DNA of 20,462 bases from DATGEO01 sp035310015 (lineage in GTDB: Bacteria; Chloroflexota; Dormibacteria; Dormibacterales; Dormibacteraceae), in the NCBI GenBank assembly GCA_035310015.1, contig DATGEO010000120.1, positions 1 to 20,462 on the forward strand, written 5' to 3'. The notes beneath the pieces were generated by a model. That model was not told the DNA's origin. It was given only the letters and a program-made list of their open reading frames with translations, and did not search any database. Positions 1 to 7,097 of the stretch are shown here, piece by piece. Every line of letters starts with the position of its first letter. Position 1 is the stretch's first letter. The position numbers were made by a program, and so were the translations under genes.

Positions 1-5
1 GGAAC

Positions 6-302
6 TTGCTGACGATCATTGCGCGCTACAAGGCCAAGCCCGGCAGTGGCGACGCTGTCGCCGAGGTCCTCGCCAGACACATCGTGGCCACCCGGGCGGA
101 GAAGGGCTGCGTGGCCTTCGACGTCGCCCGGTCAATCGAGAATCCCGACGAGTTCGTCCTGTACGAGAAGTATCTAGACGACGCCGCTTTCGAAGCTCAT
201 CGCGAGTCCCCGCACTTCAAACAGAACATCCTCGGCGCGGTCGTTCCGATGCTCGAGGAGCGCGCCTGGCAGCGGTACGAGGAGCTCGCCCCAGGCGCTT
301 GA
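6..302 (+). CDS. ABM-family (antibiotic biosynthesis monooxygenase / YgiN-like) small protein
   Basis: 98 residues from a TTG at position 6. The true start could lie before the window, because the frame is open to its left edge. The N-terminal strand LTIIARYKAKPGSGDAV, the central VAFDVARSIENPDEFVLYEKY and the SPHFKQ helix are the usual elements of the dimeric alpha+beta ferredoxin-like ABM fold (quinol monooxygenase YgiN, heme-degrading and polyketide monooxygenase relatives). Family members act on quinones, aromatic polyketides or heme without a classical cofactor, but the substrate cannot be read from this sequence. It is cytosolic, with no signal peptide or membrane segment. About 97 nt separate it from the next gene, which has its own Shine-Dalgarno, so an operon is uncertain. 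Confidence 0.82.
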   Translation: MLTIIARYKAKPGSGDAVAEVLARHIVATRAEKGCVAFDVARSIENPDEFVLYEKYLDDAAFEAHRESPHFKQNILGAVVPMLEERAWQRYEELAPGA

Positions 303-334
303 TTTCGGCCCGAACTGGGTATTCATTTACTCAA

Positions 335-351
335 TCGCTCGTATAGAGCGA
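335..351. other. Small perfect hairpin upstream of the SPFH gene
   Basis: TCGCTC (335-340) and GAGCGA (346-351) form a perfect 6-bp inverted repeat around GTATA. No T-run follows, so it is a poor terminator for the ABM gene. The loop and right arm contain TATAGA (342-347), which could be a -10 element, but I see no convincing -35 at the right distance. An operator or chance symmetry are both possible. Confidence 0.25.
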
Positions 352-385
352 ACCCCGCATTCAAGGGCAAGGTTCGAGCCCTAAC

Positions 386-391
386 AGGAGG
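386..391 (+). promoter_or_regulatory. Shine-Dalgarno AGGAGG for the SPFH gene
   Basis: A perfect AGGAGG lies 7 nt before the ATG at 399 and fixes that start codon. Confidence 0.85.
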
Positions 392-398
392 CAGGCAC

Positions 399-2378
399 AT
401 GAGTGGTCTGCTTTCGCTCCTACTCCTTCTCTTCGGCGTGCTCGCGGTCGCCGCGGCCTACATCGTCGCCAGGTCGACGGTCGTGATCGGCCCGGCCCAG
501 GTCGGACTGGTCATCAAGCGCGTGTCGAGGCGGCACAACACCACCGACACGCCCATCGCCATGACTGGAGAGGCCGGCTACCAGGGCGATCTCCTGATGC
601 CTGGCGTCCGCTTCAAGCTGTGGCCGACGTACGCGGTCGTGAAGTACCCGTGGGTGCAGGTGCCGGCGGGCGAGATCGGCGTCGTGATCTCGCAGATCGG
701 CGAAGGTCTGCCCACGGGCGCGAAGTCGGCCGTGTACAAGCCTGAGTTCGGCAATTTCACGAACCTGCGCGCCTTTCTTGGCGGCGGCGGCCAGAAGGGC
801 GTCCAGCGGCCGGTGCTTCCGCCCGGCACGCTCGCGCCGATCCACCCGGTCGCGTTCCTCGTCGTCACCGCGACGAAGGCATATGGACTGCCGATCGACG
901 CGCAGCTCGTCAGCCGCGGTCCGCTGTCGCCCAGCTCGTTCGGGCTCCAGACGGACCAGTTCCGCGTGACCGTCATCACGCCGGACGGCGACCAGGACGT
1001 GGTCGGCCTCGTCACCACGCTCGAGGGCGAGCCGCTGCCACCCGCGGACATCGCCGGCCGCATCGGCGGATTCGCTGACATCGACGCGCTCGAAGCGCAG
1101 CCGGGCGTGACCGACTCCGAGCTCATCGAGGCGCTGCTGGGCAAGAAGAACCAGCTGCACAACAACTACCAGGACTTCCAGGCCTTCCTGGACAGCGGCG
1201 GCCGCATCGGCCTGCAGCACGACGCGCTGCTCTACGGCGCGTACCTGCTCAACCCCTTCCTCGTGCGCGTGGAGCTCGCGCCGATGCTGGTCGTGAACCA
1301 GGGCGAGGTCGCGGTCATCAAGAGCTACGTGGGCCTGCCCACGCTGGACACATCGGGCCCGGACTTCAAGTTCGGATCGATCGTGCAGCCGGGCCACCGC
1401 GGCATCTGGCGGGAGGCGCTGCGCACCGGGAAGTACCCGCTGAACCCGCGCATCTACGCAGCCGAGAAGGTGCCGACTTTCATCCTCACACTGAACTGGG
1501 CGGAGGCGAACTCCATCGCCCACAACCTGGACGCGCAGCTGAGCCCGATCGAAGGCAAGAGCCGCGAAGGTTTCGTGTTCAAGATCGACCTGCAGGTTCA
1601 GATCCACGTGCCGGACACGAAGGCGCCGAAGGTCATCTCGATGGTCGGTTCGATGGAGAACCTCGTCAACGAGGTGCTGCAGGCCGCCGTCGGCAACCAC
1701 TTCCGCAACACCCTGCAGGGCCTGGAGGCGGTGCGCTTCATCGAGACGCGCGATGAGGTGCAGGCGGCCGCGCTCGCGGCCATCTCGCGGTATCTCGCCG
1801 CGTACGAGGTCGAGACCCGCGGCGTCTACATCCAGGACGTCACGTTCCCGCAGGAGCTGGTCAACGTGCTCACGCGGCGCGAGATCGCCAACCAGGAGAA
1901 GGCGACCTTCGAGCAGCAGAAGGACGCGCAGACGGTGCGCATCGACCTGGAGAAGGCGCGCGGCACGGCCGAGATGCAGGCGGAGCTCGCCAAGGCGCAG
2001 GTGTCCGTGGACATCAACCGCGCCCGTGCCGGCGCCCGCAAGGCGGAGGCCGGCGGCGAGGCCGCGTTCGTGAGCCTCACGGGCGAGGCCGAAGGCTCGC
2101 GCCGGCGCGCGATCGGTCTCGGCGACGCGGCGGCGGTCGAGGCGCTGGGCCTCGCCAAGGCGAAGGGCTACCGGGCGCAGGTCGAGAGCCTGGGCTCCGG
2201 GCCGACGGCTGCGATCGCCGTGGCCAACGCCCTGTCGGAGGGCAAGCTCGACGTCATGCCGGACGTGCTGGTCACCGGAGGCGGCGGCGCGATCGAGGGC
2301 CTGGCGGCGGCGTTCATGCGCAGCCTGAACGGCAGTGGCAACGGCGACGGCGCCAAGCCGCAGCCGAAAAAGCAATAA
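399..2378 (+). CDS. Long SPFH-domain (flotillin/YqiK-like) membrane-anchored protein with repeated N-terminal modules
   Basis: 659 residues with a perfect SD. Residues 3-24 form one hydrophobic anchor, consistent with membrane-bound scaffold proteins of the stomatin/prohibitin/flotillin group. The SPFH-type region is unusually extended. A first half-motif (P-A/G-x2-GxVI) recurs at 31-43, 89-101 and 300-312. A second half-motif (GxxG...L.PG....P) recurs at 60-76, 131-150, 267-286 and 331-350. Residues 390-490 are the C-terminal SPFH core (FKIDLQVQIHVPD, FIETRDEVQAA, GVYIQDVTFPQEL). Residues 490-595 are Ala/Glu/Lys/Arg-rich and predicted coiled coil, as in flotillins. The tail 595-659 has a Gly run (GGGG) and a basic end. 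Bacterial flotillins are usually about 450-550 residues, so the extra length is the repeats. The role is probably membrane microdomain scaffolding; I see no NfeD partner next door. A terminator follows. Confidence 0.88.
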   Translation: MSGLLSLLLLLFGVLAVAAAYIVARSTVVIGPAQVGLVIKRVSRRHNTTDTPIAMTGEAGYQGDLLMPGVRFKLWPTYAVVKYPWVQVPAGEIGVVISQIGEGLPTGAKSAVYKPEFGNFTNLRAFLGGGGQKGVQRPVLPPGTLAPIHPVAFLVVTATKAYGLPIDAQLVSRGPLSPSSFGLQTDQFRVTVITPDGDQDVVGLVTTLEGEPLPPADIAGRIGGFADIDALEAQPGVTDSELIEALLGKKNQLHNNYQDFQAFLDSGGRIGLQHDALLYGAYLLNPFLVRVELAPMLVVNQGEVAVIKSYVGLPTLDTSGPDFKFGSIVQPGHRGIWREALRTGKYPLNPRIYAAEKVPTFILTLNWAEANSIAHNLDAQLSPIEGKSREGFVFKIDLQVQIHVPDTKAPKVISMVGSMENLVNEVLQAAVGNHFRNTLQGLEAVRFIETRDEVQAAALAAISRYLAAYEVETRGVYIQDVTFPQELVNVLTRREIANQEKATFEQQKDAQTVRIDLEKARGTAEMQAELAKAQVSVDINRARAGARKAEAGGEAAFVSLTGEAEGSRRRAIGLGDAAAVEALGLAKAKGYRAQVESLGSGPTAAIAVANALSEGKLDVMPDVLVTGGGGAIEGLAAAFMRSLNGSGNGDGAKPQPKKQ

Positions 2379-2383
2379 CGGCT

Positions 2384-2425
2384 GAGGCCGGAGGGCACGC
2401 TCGCCCTGCCGCCTCCTTGATTGTT
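2384..2425 (+). terminator. Probable intrinsic terminator after the SPFH gene
   Basis: Arms at 2384-2396 and 2403-2415 pair at 11 of 13 positions around the 6-nt loop ACGCTC, and are followed by the T-rich CTTGATTGTT. It starts 5 nt after the SPFH stop codon. It has two internal mismatches, and the T-tract is interrupted by G and A. Confidence 0.6.
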
Positions 2426-2477
2426 GGTACCTCTGAAGAGGAACGAGCGAGGCACGACTAATCGAGAAAATAGAAGG

Positions 2478-3221
2478 ATGCAAGAGAAAGAGATCCGGGT
2501 CCTCACACCAGACGGCGAGATGAGAACATTCACCGTCCACCCCGACGGAGCAGGGCCGTACCCCGTCGCCGTCCTGTACATGGACGGCGTCGGCTATCGC
2601 GAGCAGGTCAAGGCAAACGCGCGGCGGTTCGCCGCCGCCGGTTACTACGTCGTCGCGCCCGACCTCTACTACCGCATGGGCGAGCTTGTCCTCGACCTCA
2701 AGGACGAGTCGGCGCGCGAAAAGATCATGCAGGCCGCGCGGTCGGTCAGCCCGGAAAACGCCGTCGACGACACGAAGGCGGTCCTCCGGGGAATCGCCTC
2801 GGATCCAGCGGCCGCCAAAGGACCGAAAGTCTGCGTCGGCTACTGCATGGGCGCGCGCATATCGCTGCGCGCCGCCTCGGCGCTCCCCGACGAGTTCGTC
2901 GCCGCGGCCGGCATCCACCCCGGAGCGCTCGTGACCGACAAGCCGGATTCGCCCCATAACGACCTCGCGGGGGTGCGGGGCGAGCTCTACTTCGCGTTCG
3001 CCGAGATCGACCGCACGGCCACGCCGGAAACCATCGACCGGTTCCGCCAGGAGATGGAGAGGCGCGGGATTCGGGGCGAGGTCGAGCGGCTGCCGGGCGT
3101 GACCCATGGATTTGCGATGGCCGACCTCCAGGTCTACGATCGCGCCGCCGCCGAGGGCCATTTCCAGAAGGTGCTCGAGCTCTGGGATCGCAACGTCAAG
3201 ACGGGAGCATCCGCCACTTAG
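2478..3221 (+). CDS. Dienelactone hydrolase family protein
   Basis: 247 residues from the ATG at 2478. A TTG at 2421 would add 19 polar residues and sits inside the upstream terminator tail, so I prefer the ATG, although GAAGG abuts it with almost no spacing. It is an alpha/beta hydrolase of the DLH family (PF01738). The catalytic triad is visible: nucleophile Cys123 in GYCMG, Asp178 in FAEID, and His210 in GVTHGF. Cys in the nucleophile elbow is the DLH hallmark and opens enol-lactone or ester substrates. Classical members act in the chlorocatechol/beta-ketoadipate branch, but no such pathway genes lie nearby, so the substrate is unknown. There is no signal peptide, so it is cytosolic. It ends 11 nt before the next, same-strand alpha/beta hydrolase fusion, so the two may be co-transcribed. 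Confidence 0.88.
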   Translation: MQEKEIRVLTPDGEMRTFTVHPDGAGPYPVAVLYMDGVGYREQVKANARRFAAAGYYVVAPDLYYRMGELVLDLKDESAREKIMQAARSVSPENAVDDTKAVLRGIASDPAAAKGPKVCVGYCMGARISLRAASALPDEFVAAAGIHPGALVTDKPDSPHNDLAGVRGELYFAFAEIDRTATPETIDRFRQEMERRGIRGEVERLPGVTHGFAMADLQVYDRAAAEGHFQKVLELWDRNVKTGASAT

Positions 3222-3232
3222 ACTGTCGCCAA

Positions 3233-4795
3233 ATGTTCACCGGCGCTCAGTACGCGCGAAGTGGCAACGTCAACATCGCGTACCAGGTGGTCGGCGACGG
3301 GCCGGTTGACCTGGTGCTGGTCCTCGGCTGGGTTTCGCACCTCGCCTACGTGTGGGAGCTGCCGGCGATGGCCGCCTTCCTCACGCGCCTGGCGTCCTTC
3401 TCGCGGCTGATCCTCTTCGACAAGCGCGGATGCGGAATGTCCGACCGCGTGCACCCGCTGCCCACTCTGGAGCAGCGCATGGACGACGTCCGCGCGGTGA
3501 TGGACGCGGCCGGATCGGAGAAGGCGGCGCTGCTGGGCATCTCGGAAGGCGGCGTCATGTCCGCGCTCTTTGCCGCGACGTATCCCGAGCGGGCGGTCGG
3601 TTTGATCATCGACGGCAGCTATGCCTCCGGGCTGCGACGGCCGGGCTACCCCTGGGGAGCGACGGAGGACGAGCTCGAGGAGGCAATCGCCAGTCGGAGG
3701 GAAACCTGGGGCAAGTCCGGAGGCCGGTACATCGACCGCTACGCCCCGACCCAGGTCGACAACCCGGAGGTCGAACACTGGTGGGCGATTTTCACGCAGA
3801 TGGCCGCCAGCCCCGGCGACGCGGTCGACCTGCTGCGGATGAACGGCTTGATCGACATCCGCGACGTCCTGCCGGCGATCCGCGTGCCGACGCTGATCAT
3901 CCACGCCGCCGGCGACCGCGTCGCACCGATCGAGGCCGGGCGCTATCTCGCCCAGCACATCCCGGGAGCGAAGCTGCTCGAGCTCGACTCGATCGACCAC
4001 TGGCCCTACTTCGGGGATGCGGATCTCGTGCTCGGCGAGATCCAGGAGTTCCTCACCGGCGCGCGCACGGTCAAGTCACCGGAAACCATGCTCGCGACCG
4101 TGCTCTGCACCAACGTGACCCAGGCAGGGGCGCACGCCGTCTGGCTCGGCGACAAGAAATGGAACCAGCTGGTCGAGCACCACCACTCCGTCGTGCGCAA
4201 GGAGCTCGCGCGCTACTCAGGCCGCGAGATCGAGGCGGGCCCGAGCGGGGTCACCGCCGTGTTCGACGGCACCGCTCGGGCGATTCGCTGCGCCCTCGAC
4301 ATCCGCGACCAGCTGCTCGAGCTTGGGCTGCGCATCCGTGCGGGGCTGCACGCGGGCGAATGCGAGATGGGCGGCGGCCGCCCGCGGGGCGTGGCGTTGA
4401 ACGTCGCGTCGGGCGTCATGAACGCCGCCAAACCCGGCGAGGTGCTCGTCTCGGGGACGATCAAAGACCTCGTGGTCGGCTCGGGGCTGGAGTTCGCCGA
4501 CCGCGGGATCCGCGAGTTCGCCGGCGTGCCCGGCCAGTGGGCGCTTTTCGCGGCGGGATCCGAGCCACCGGCCGCGACGACCCCTCGAGTGCCGCCTGCC
4601 GTCGCCCTCAGCCGGCGCGAGCGGGAGGTGGCGAGGCTGCTCGCGGACGGGCTGAGCAATCGCGACATCGCCAGGCGCCTCTATCTCTCGGAGCGCACGG
4701 TCGACAACCACGTGCACCACATCCTCGACAAGCTCGGCTTCGACTCGCGCGTGCAGGTCGCGACCTGGCTCGCGAGAAATGAGCACCTGAACTGA
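3233..4795 (+). CDS. Alpha/beta hydrolase - degenerate class III cyclase - LuxR HTH fusion (probable one-component regulator)
   Basis: 520 residues with three domains. Residues 5-275 are an alpha/beta hydrolase with an intact triad: Ser104 in GISEG, Asp228 in HAAGDRVAP and His256 in SIDHW. Residues 285-440 match the nucleotide-cyclase fold often fused to such hydrolases, but the catalytic positions are gone. The metal Asp of the FTDIVGST motif is Asn294, the Lys/Asp of the KTTGDG motif are Glu334 and Ser338, and the transition-state Arg is Gly394. Residues 458-517 are a canonical LuxR/NarL HTH (LSRREREVARLL, SNRDIARRLYLSERTV). There is no signal peptide. I infer a DNA-binding regulator whose hydrolase senses or processes a small molecule and whose pseudo-cyclase acts as linker or dimer module. 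The regulated genes and ligand are unknown. The ATG has no obvious SD and lies 11 nt after the DLH stop. Confidence 0.88.
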   Translation: MFTGAQYARSGNVNIAYQVVGDGPVDLVLVLGWVSHLAYVWELPAMAAFLTRLASFSRLILFDKRGCGMSDRVHPLPTLEQRMDDVRAVMDAAGSEKAALLGISEGGVMSALFAATYPERAVGLIIDGSYASGLRRPGYPWGATEDELEEAIASRRETWGKSGGRYIDRYAPTQVDNPEVEHWWAIFTQMAASPGDAVDLLRMNGLIDIRDVLPAIRVPTLIIHAAGDRVAPIEAGRYLAQHIPGAKLLELDSIDHWPYFGDADLVLGEIQEFLTGARTVKSPETMLATVLCTNVTQAGAHAVWLGDKKWNQLVEHHHSVVRKELARYSGREIEAGPSGVTAVFDGTARAIRCALDIRDQLLELGLRIRAGLHAGECEMGGGRPRGVALNVASGVMNAAKPGEVLVSGTIKDLVVGSGLEFADRGIREFAGVPGQWALFAAGSEPPAATTPRVPPAVALSRREREVARLLADGLSNRDIARRLYLSERTVDNHVHHILDKLGFDSRVQVATWLARNEHLN

Positions 4796-4820
4796 GCACC
4801 GGCTGAGCCTTCTCCCGCAT

Positions 4821-4850
4821 GTGAGGCCGTCCGCGGCCACTTAGCTTCGA
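4821..4850 (+). terminator. Possible weak terminator hairpin
   Basis: GTGAGGCCG (4821-4829) can pair with CGGCCAC (4834-4840) with one bulged A and a 4-nt loop, followed by TTAGCTTCG. It lies between the LuxR fusion and the DUF4242 operon. The T-tract is poor. Confidence 0.35.
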
Positions 4851-4864
4851 CGCATCACTTCGCT

Positions 4865-4870
4865 AGGAGG
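4865..4870 (+). promoter_or_regulatory. Shine-Dalgarno that sets the DUF4242 start
   Basis: AGGAGG at 4865-4870 touches the TTG at 4871 but sits 6 nt before the in-frame ATG at 4877. This spacing picks the ATG as the start. Confidence 0.85.
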
Positions 4871-4876
4871 TTGTCG

Positions 4877-5149
4877 ATGGCGAGATTCATGGTCGAGCGT
4901 ATGTTTCCCGACGGGCTCGAGATCCCGATTACCGACCAGGGCGCTCAGGCGTGCCTGTCGGTGGTCGCGACCAACGCGGAGCTCGGGGTGACCTGGGTGC
5001 ACTCGTATGTCACCGAGGACCACAAGAAGACGTTCTGCATCTACGACGCGCCGAGCCCGGAGGAGATCCGAAAGGCCGCCAAGCTGAACCAGCTGCCGGC
5101 GGACAAGATCACGCCCGTGCGGGTCCTCGACCCGTACTTCTACAAATGA
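4877..5149 (+). CDS. DUF4242 protein (SCO4226-type nickel-binding family)
   Basis: 90 residues from the ATG at 4877. Family hallmarks are RFMVERMFPDGL at the N-terminus, GVTWVHSYVTEDHKKTFC in the middle and RVLDPYFYK at the C-terminus. The described member SCO4226 of Streptomyces is a small dimeric ferredoxin-like fold protein that binds nickel; I infer the same fold here, while nickel binding is only a family-based guess. It is cytosolic. Its TGA overlaps the next gene's ATG (ATGA, 5146-5149), so the secreted protein downstream is translationally coupled to it. A perfect SD suggests good expression. The length matches the family. Confidence 0.85.
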   Translation: MARFMVERMFPDGLEIPITDQGAQACLSVVATNAELGVTWVHSYVTEDHKKTFCIYDAPSPEEIRKAAKLNQLPADKITPVRVLDPYFYK

Positions 5150-5751
5150 GGCGCGCGGTCCTGGTCATGACCATGGCGGCCGTCGCCGCCTTCGCGCCGA
5201 TCGCTGGTTCGGCGAGCGGTCTGCCCAGCGGCGAGCGCTTCGCCGGCAATGCGTCCATCGAGCCGGCCTACGACGACGCCAACGGCTCGATCACCTACCT
5301 GCTCACTCCGAATCAGCTGGCGCCGCTGAGCTCCACCAACCCGCTGCTCACGCTCAACGGCAAGGCGGTTGCTCCCCTGTATCTCGTGGTTTATCCCCCT
5401 GGCACTTCGGGGACCTTCAACTGCATGGGCGTGCCCGGGAACTGCCCCGACCACGACGGCGTCATAGCGGGCGTGGCCACCACGGTCAGGCCGCTCGTTT
5501 ACGGCACCAACCCCGCGGCAGTGCCGGGCCACGACCACCTGGTCGGGCTGCCGCAAACAGGGGACTTCAACGTGGCGTGGCACGTCTATGTCGAGCTCTT
5601 CAACTCGACCAGCGCCGTCACGCACATCACCACGCTGGCCGGTCTGCAGGCGGCGTGGAACACCGGCAGCCTCGTCTCCCTGGACTCGGGAATCACCTTC
5701 GGCTGCGCCGTCGTCTCCGAGGGCGTATACCTCGCTGGCTCGCCGGCCTGA
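5146..5751 (+). CDS. Secreted hypothetical protein with Cys/His clusters
   Basis: 201 residues. The start ATG overlaps the DUF4242 stop (ATGA). It has a clear Sec signal peptide: n-region MRR, hydrophobic core 4-20, and a likely cleavage after GSA or SAS near residues 22-24. I do not recognise a named domain. The mature part is rich in Thr, Gly and Pro and holds Cys93 and Cys100 (NCMGVPGNC), a third Cys at 187, DHD at 102-104, GHDH at 128-131 and His146. These could make a disulfide and a metal site, but this is only suggested by spacing. No membrane anchor or lipobox is present, so it is probably released or cell-wall associated. Coupling to a DUF4242 gene suggests a shared role, possibly in metal handling (inference). 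Confidence 0.8.
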   Translation: MRRAVLVMTMAAVAAFAPIAGSASGLPSGERFAGNASIEPAYDDANGSITYLLTPNQLAPLSSTNPLLTLNGKAVAPLYLVVYPPGTSGTFNCMGVPGNCPDHDGVIAGVATTVRPLVYGTNPAAVPGHDHLVGLPQTGDFNVAWHVYVELFNSTSAVTHITTLAGLQAAWNTGSLVSLDSGITFGCAVVSEGVYLAGSPA

Positions 5752-5762
5752 TCGACTTCGAC

Positions 5763-5788
5763 GCCGGGAGGGCCGCCGCCCTCCCGGC
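5763..5788 (+). terminator. Strong perfect hairpin after the DUF4242 operon
   Basis: GCCGGGAGGGC (5763-5773) and GCCCTCCCGGC (5778-5788) pair perfectly over 11 bp around the loop CGCC, starting 12 nt past the stop codon. The downstream tract TGCCATCCTTG is not a proper U-run. It is therefore a termination or 3'-end stabilising structure rather than a textbook intrinsic terminator. Confidence 0.65.
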
Positions 5789-5806
5789 TGCCATCCTTGA
5801 TCGGGG

Positions 5807-6661
5807 ATGGAGGACTTTCCCATTCCGGTCGAGGGTGCCTACGCGGTCTCAGCCCCGGCGCCGGGTTCCGGGCCTGGCCACTGGGCGGGCGCGCCCAGCG
5901 CCTCGATTGCACACGACGGCTCGCTGCTGGTCGCCTATCGCGTGCGCACGCCCGACCGGCGCGGCTCGTCCCTGGTGCTCGCCCACAGCGATGACCGTGG
6001 GCGCCTCACCGCGGTCGCCGCGCTCGAGAAGGAGAGGTTCGGCGCGGAGTCGCTCGAGCGGCCGGCCCTGGTACGCCTCGAGGGCGGCTGGCGCCTGTAT
6101 GTGTCGTGCGCCACGCCCAACAGCAAGCACTGGCGGATCGACGTGGTCGAGGCGTCCGATCCGGCCGGGCTGGCCCGGGCAGAGCCGCGGACGATCTTCC
6201 CGGGCACCAACCTGGTGGGCGTCAAGGACCCGGTCGTGCGCCGAGCCGGCGACGCGTGGGAGGCGTGGATCTGCTGCCATCCGCTCGGCGAGCCGGGCGA
6301 GGAGGACCGCATGACGACCGCTTATGCCACGAGCCGCGACGGCCTCGAGTGGGACTGGCAGGGCACCGCGCTGTCGGGCCGCGCGGGCTCCTGGGACGCG
6401 CGCGGCGCCCGCGTGACGGCCGTGCTCGACGACGGCCGTGCCGCGTACGACGGCCGTGCCGGCAGGGAGGAGAACTTCTCCGAGCGCACGGGCATCGCGC
6501 TGCCGAAGGGCAGACGCGGCCGGCTGGTGCAGGCGGGCGACGCGCCGGTCTCGAACGCCCGCTACCTCGACGTGGTGGCGCGCCCGGGCGGTGGCTGGTT
6601 CCTCTTCTTCGAGATGCCGCGACCCGACGGCAGCCACGACCTGTGCTTCGAATCAAAATGA
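5807..6661 (+). CDS. Five-bladed beta-propeller protein, glycoside hydrolase GH43/GH130-like
   Basis: 284 residues from the ATG at 5807, with an in-frame stop (TGA at 5798) just upstream. Blade-like strand repeats run through the protein: LLVAYRVRTPDRRGSSLVLA, RPALVRLEGGWRLYVS, GVKDPVVRRAGDAWEAWI and DVVARPGGGWFLFFEM. The KDPVV and ERPALV motifs followed by aromatic strands resemble blades of GH32/43/62/130 propellers, where an Asp of such motifs is catalytic. I could not assign a complete catalytic set, so an enzymatic role is unproven. There is no signal peptide, so it appears cytosolic, unlike most polysaccharide-degrading GH43 enzymes. Its stop is 4 nt before the next gene's GTG, so the two are likely co-transcribed. 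Confidence 0.7.
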   Translation: MEDFPIPVEGAYAVSAPAPGSGPGHWAGAPSASIAHDGSLLVAYRVRTPDRRGSSLVLAHSDDRGRLTAVAALEKERFGAESLERPALVRLEGGWRLYVSCATPNSKHWRIDVVEASDPAGLARAEPRTIFPGTNLVGVKDPVVRRAGDAWEAWICCHPLGEPGEEDRMTTAYATSRDGLEWDWQGTALSGRAGSWDARGARVTAVLDDGRAAYDGRAGREENFSERTGIALPKGRRGRLVQAGDAPVSNARYLDVVARPGGGWFLFFEMPRPDGSHDLCFESK

Positions 6662-6665
6662 GCCC

Positions 6666-7097
6666 GTGTCCAAGAAGGAGATCGACGACTACCTGGCCAG
6701 GATCGAGGAGCCCAAGCGGAGGACGCTCGAGAAGCTGCGCCAGACCATCGTCAGCATCGTTCCCGAGGCCGAGCAGGGCATCTCCTACGGCATGCCCGCC
6801 TTCAAGATGCACGGCAAGGTGGTGGCCGGGTTTGCCGCCTTCAAGAACCATCTCAGTTACGTGCCGCACAGCGGCTCTGTCGTGCCGGCGCTCGCGGACG
6901 AGGTGAAGGGCTACACGTACACCGCCGGGTCGCTGCACTTTCCGGTCGACAAGCCGCTGCCCAAGACGCTCGTGAAGAAGCTCATTGCTACGCGACTCCA
7001 CCAGATCGAAGGAGCTCGCGGAAGTCGTGCCCTAGCCGCTGAGCACGCGTTCCAGCGCGTCCCGGATGATCACCGCGTGGTCGAAGGCGATCGTTGA
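6666..7097 (+). CDS. DUF1801 (YdhG-like) protein
   Basis: 143 residues from a GTG at 6666. No ATG in this frame fits, and VSKKEIDDYLARIEEPKR matches the usual family N-terminus. Family signatures are the first helix pair (RRTLEKLRQTIVSIVPEAEQ), ISYGMPAFKMHGK, AAFKNHLSYVPHSG, and the basic LVKKLIATRLHQIE near residue 115. Members include Bacillus YdhG/FraH-type small proteins, linked in part to iron handling; the function here is not established. About 25 residues past the normal domain end run antisense into the convergent NUDIX gene and overlap it by 66 bp. That tail may be a recent stop-codon loss. It follows the propeller gene by 4 nt. Confidence 0.8.
   Translation: MSKKEIDDYLARIEEPKRRTLEKLRQTIVSIVPEAEQGISYGMPAFKMHGKVVAGFAAFKNHLSYVPHSGSVVPALADEVKGYTYTAGSLHFPVDKPLPKTLVKKLIATRLHQIEGARGSRALAAEHAFQRVPDDHRVVEGDR

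Noticed and set aside
2429..2446. Small palindrome CCTCT/AGAGG before the DLH gene
   Set aside because: The arms are 5 bp with a 2-nt loop; too short to support an operator call without a regulator.
2421..2477. TTG at 2421 as the DLH start
   Set aside because: The extra 19 residues are polar and not part of the DLH fold, and the codon lies in the terminator tail of the SPFH gene.
420..3161. A 913-codon open frame on the minus strand opposite the SPFH and DLH genes
   Set aside because: It is the GC-rich antisense shadow of two recognisable plus-strand genes; its translation is Arg/His/Asp/Leu-rich low complexity with no domain.
3352..4782. A 476-codon plus-strand frame inside the LuxR fusion
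   Set aside because: It is the +2 frame of a gene with three recognised domains, and is dominated by Arg, Ala and Gly codons, typical of a GC-rich shadow.
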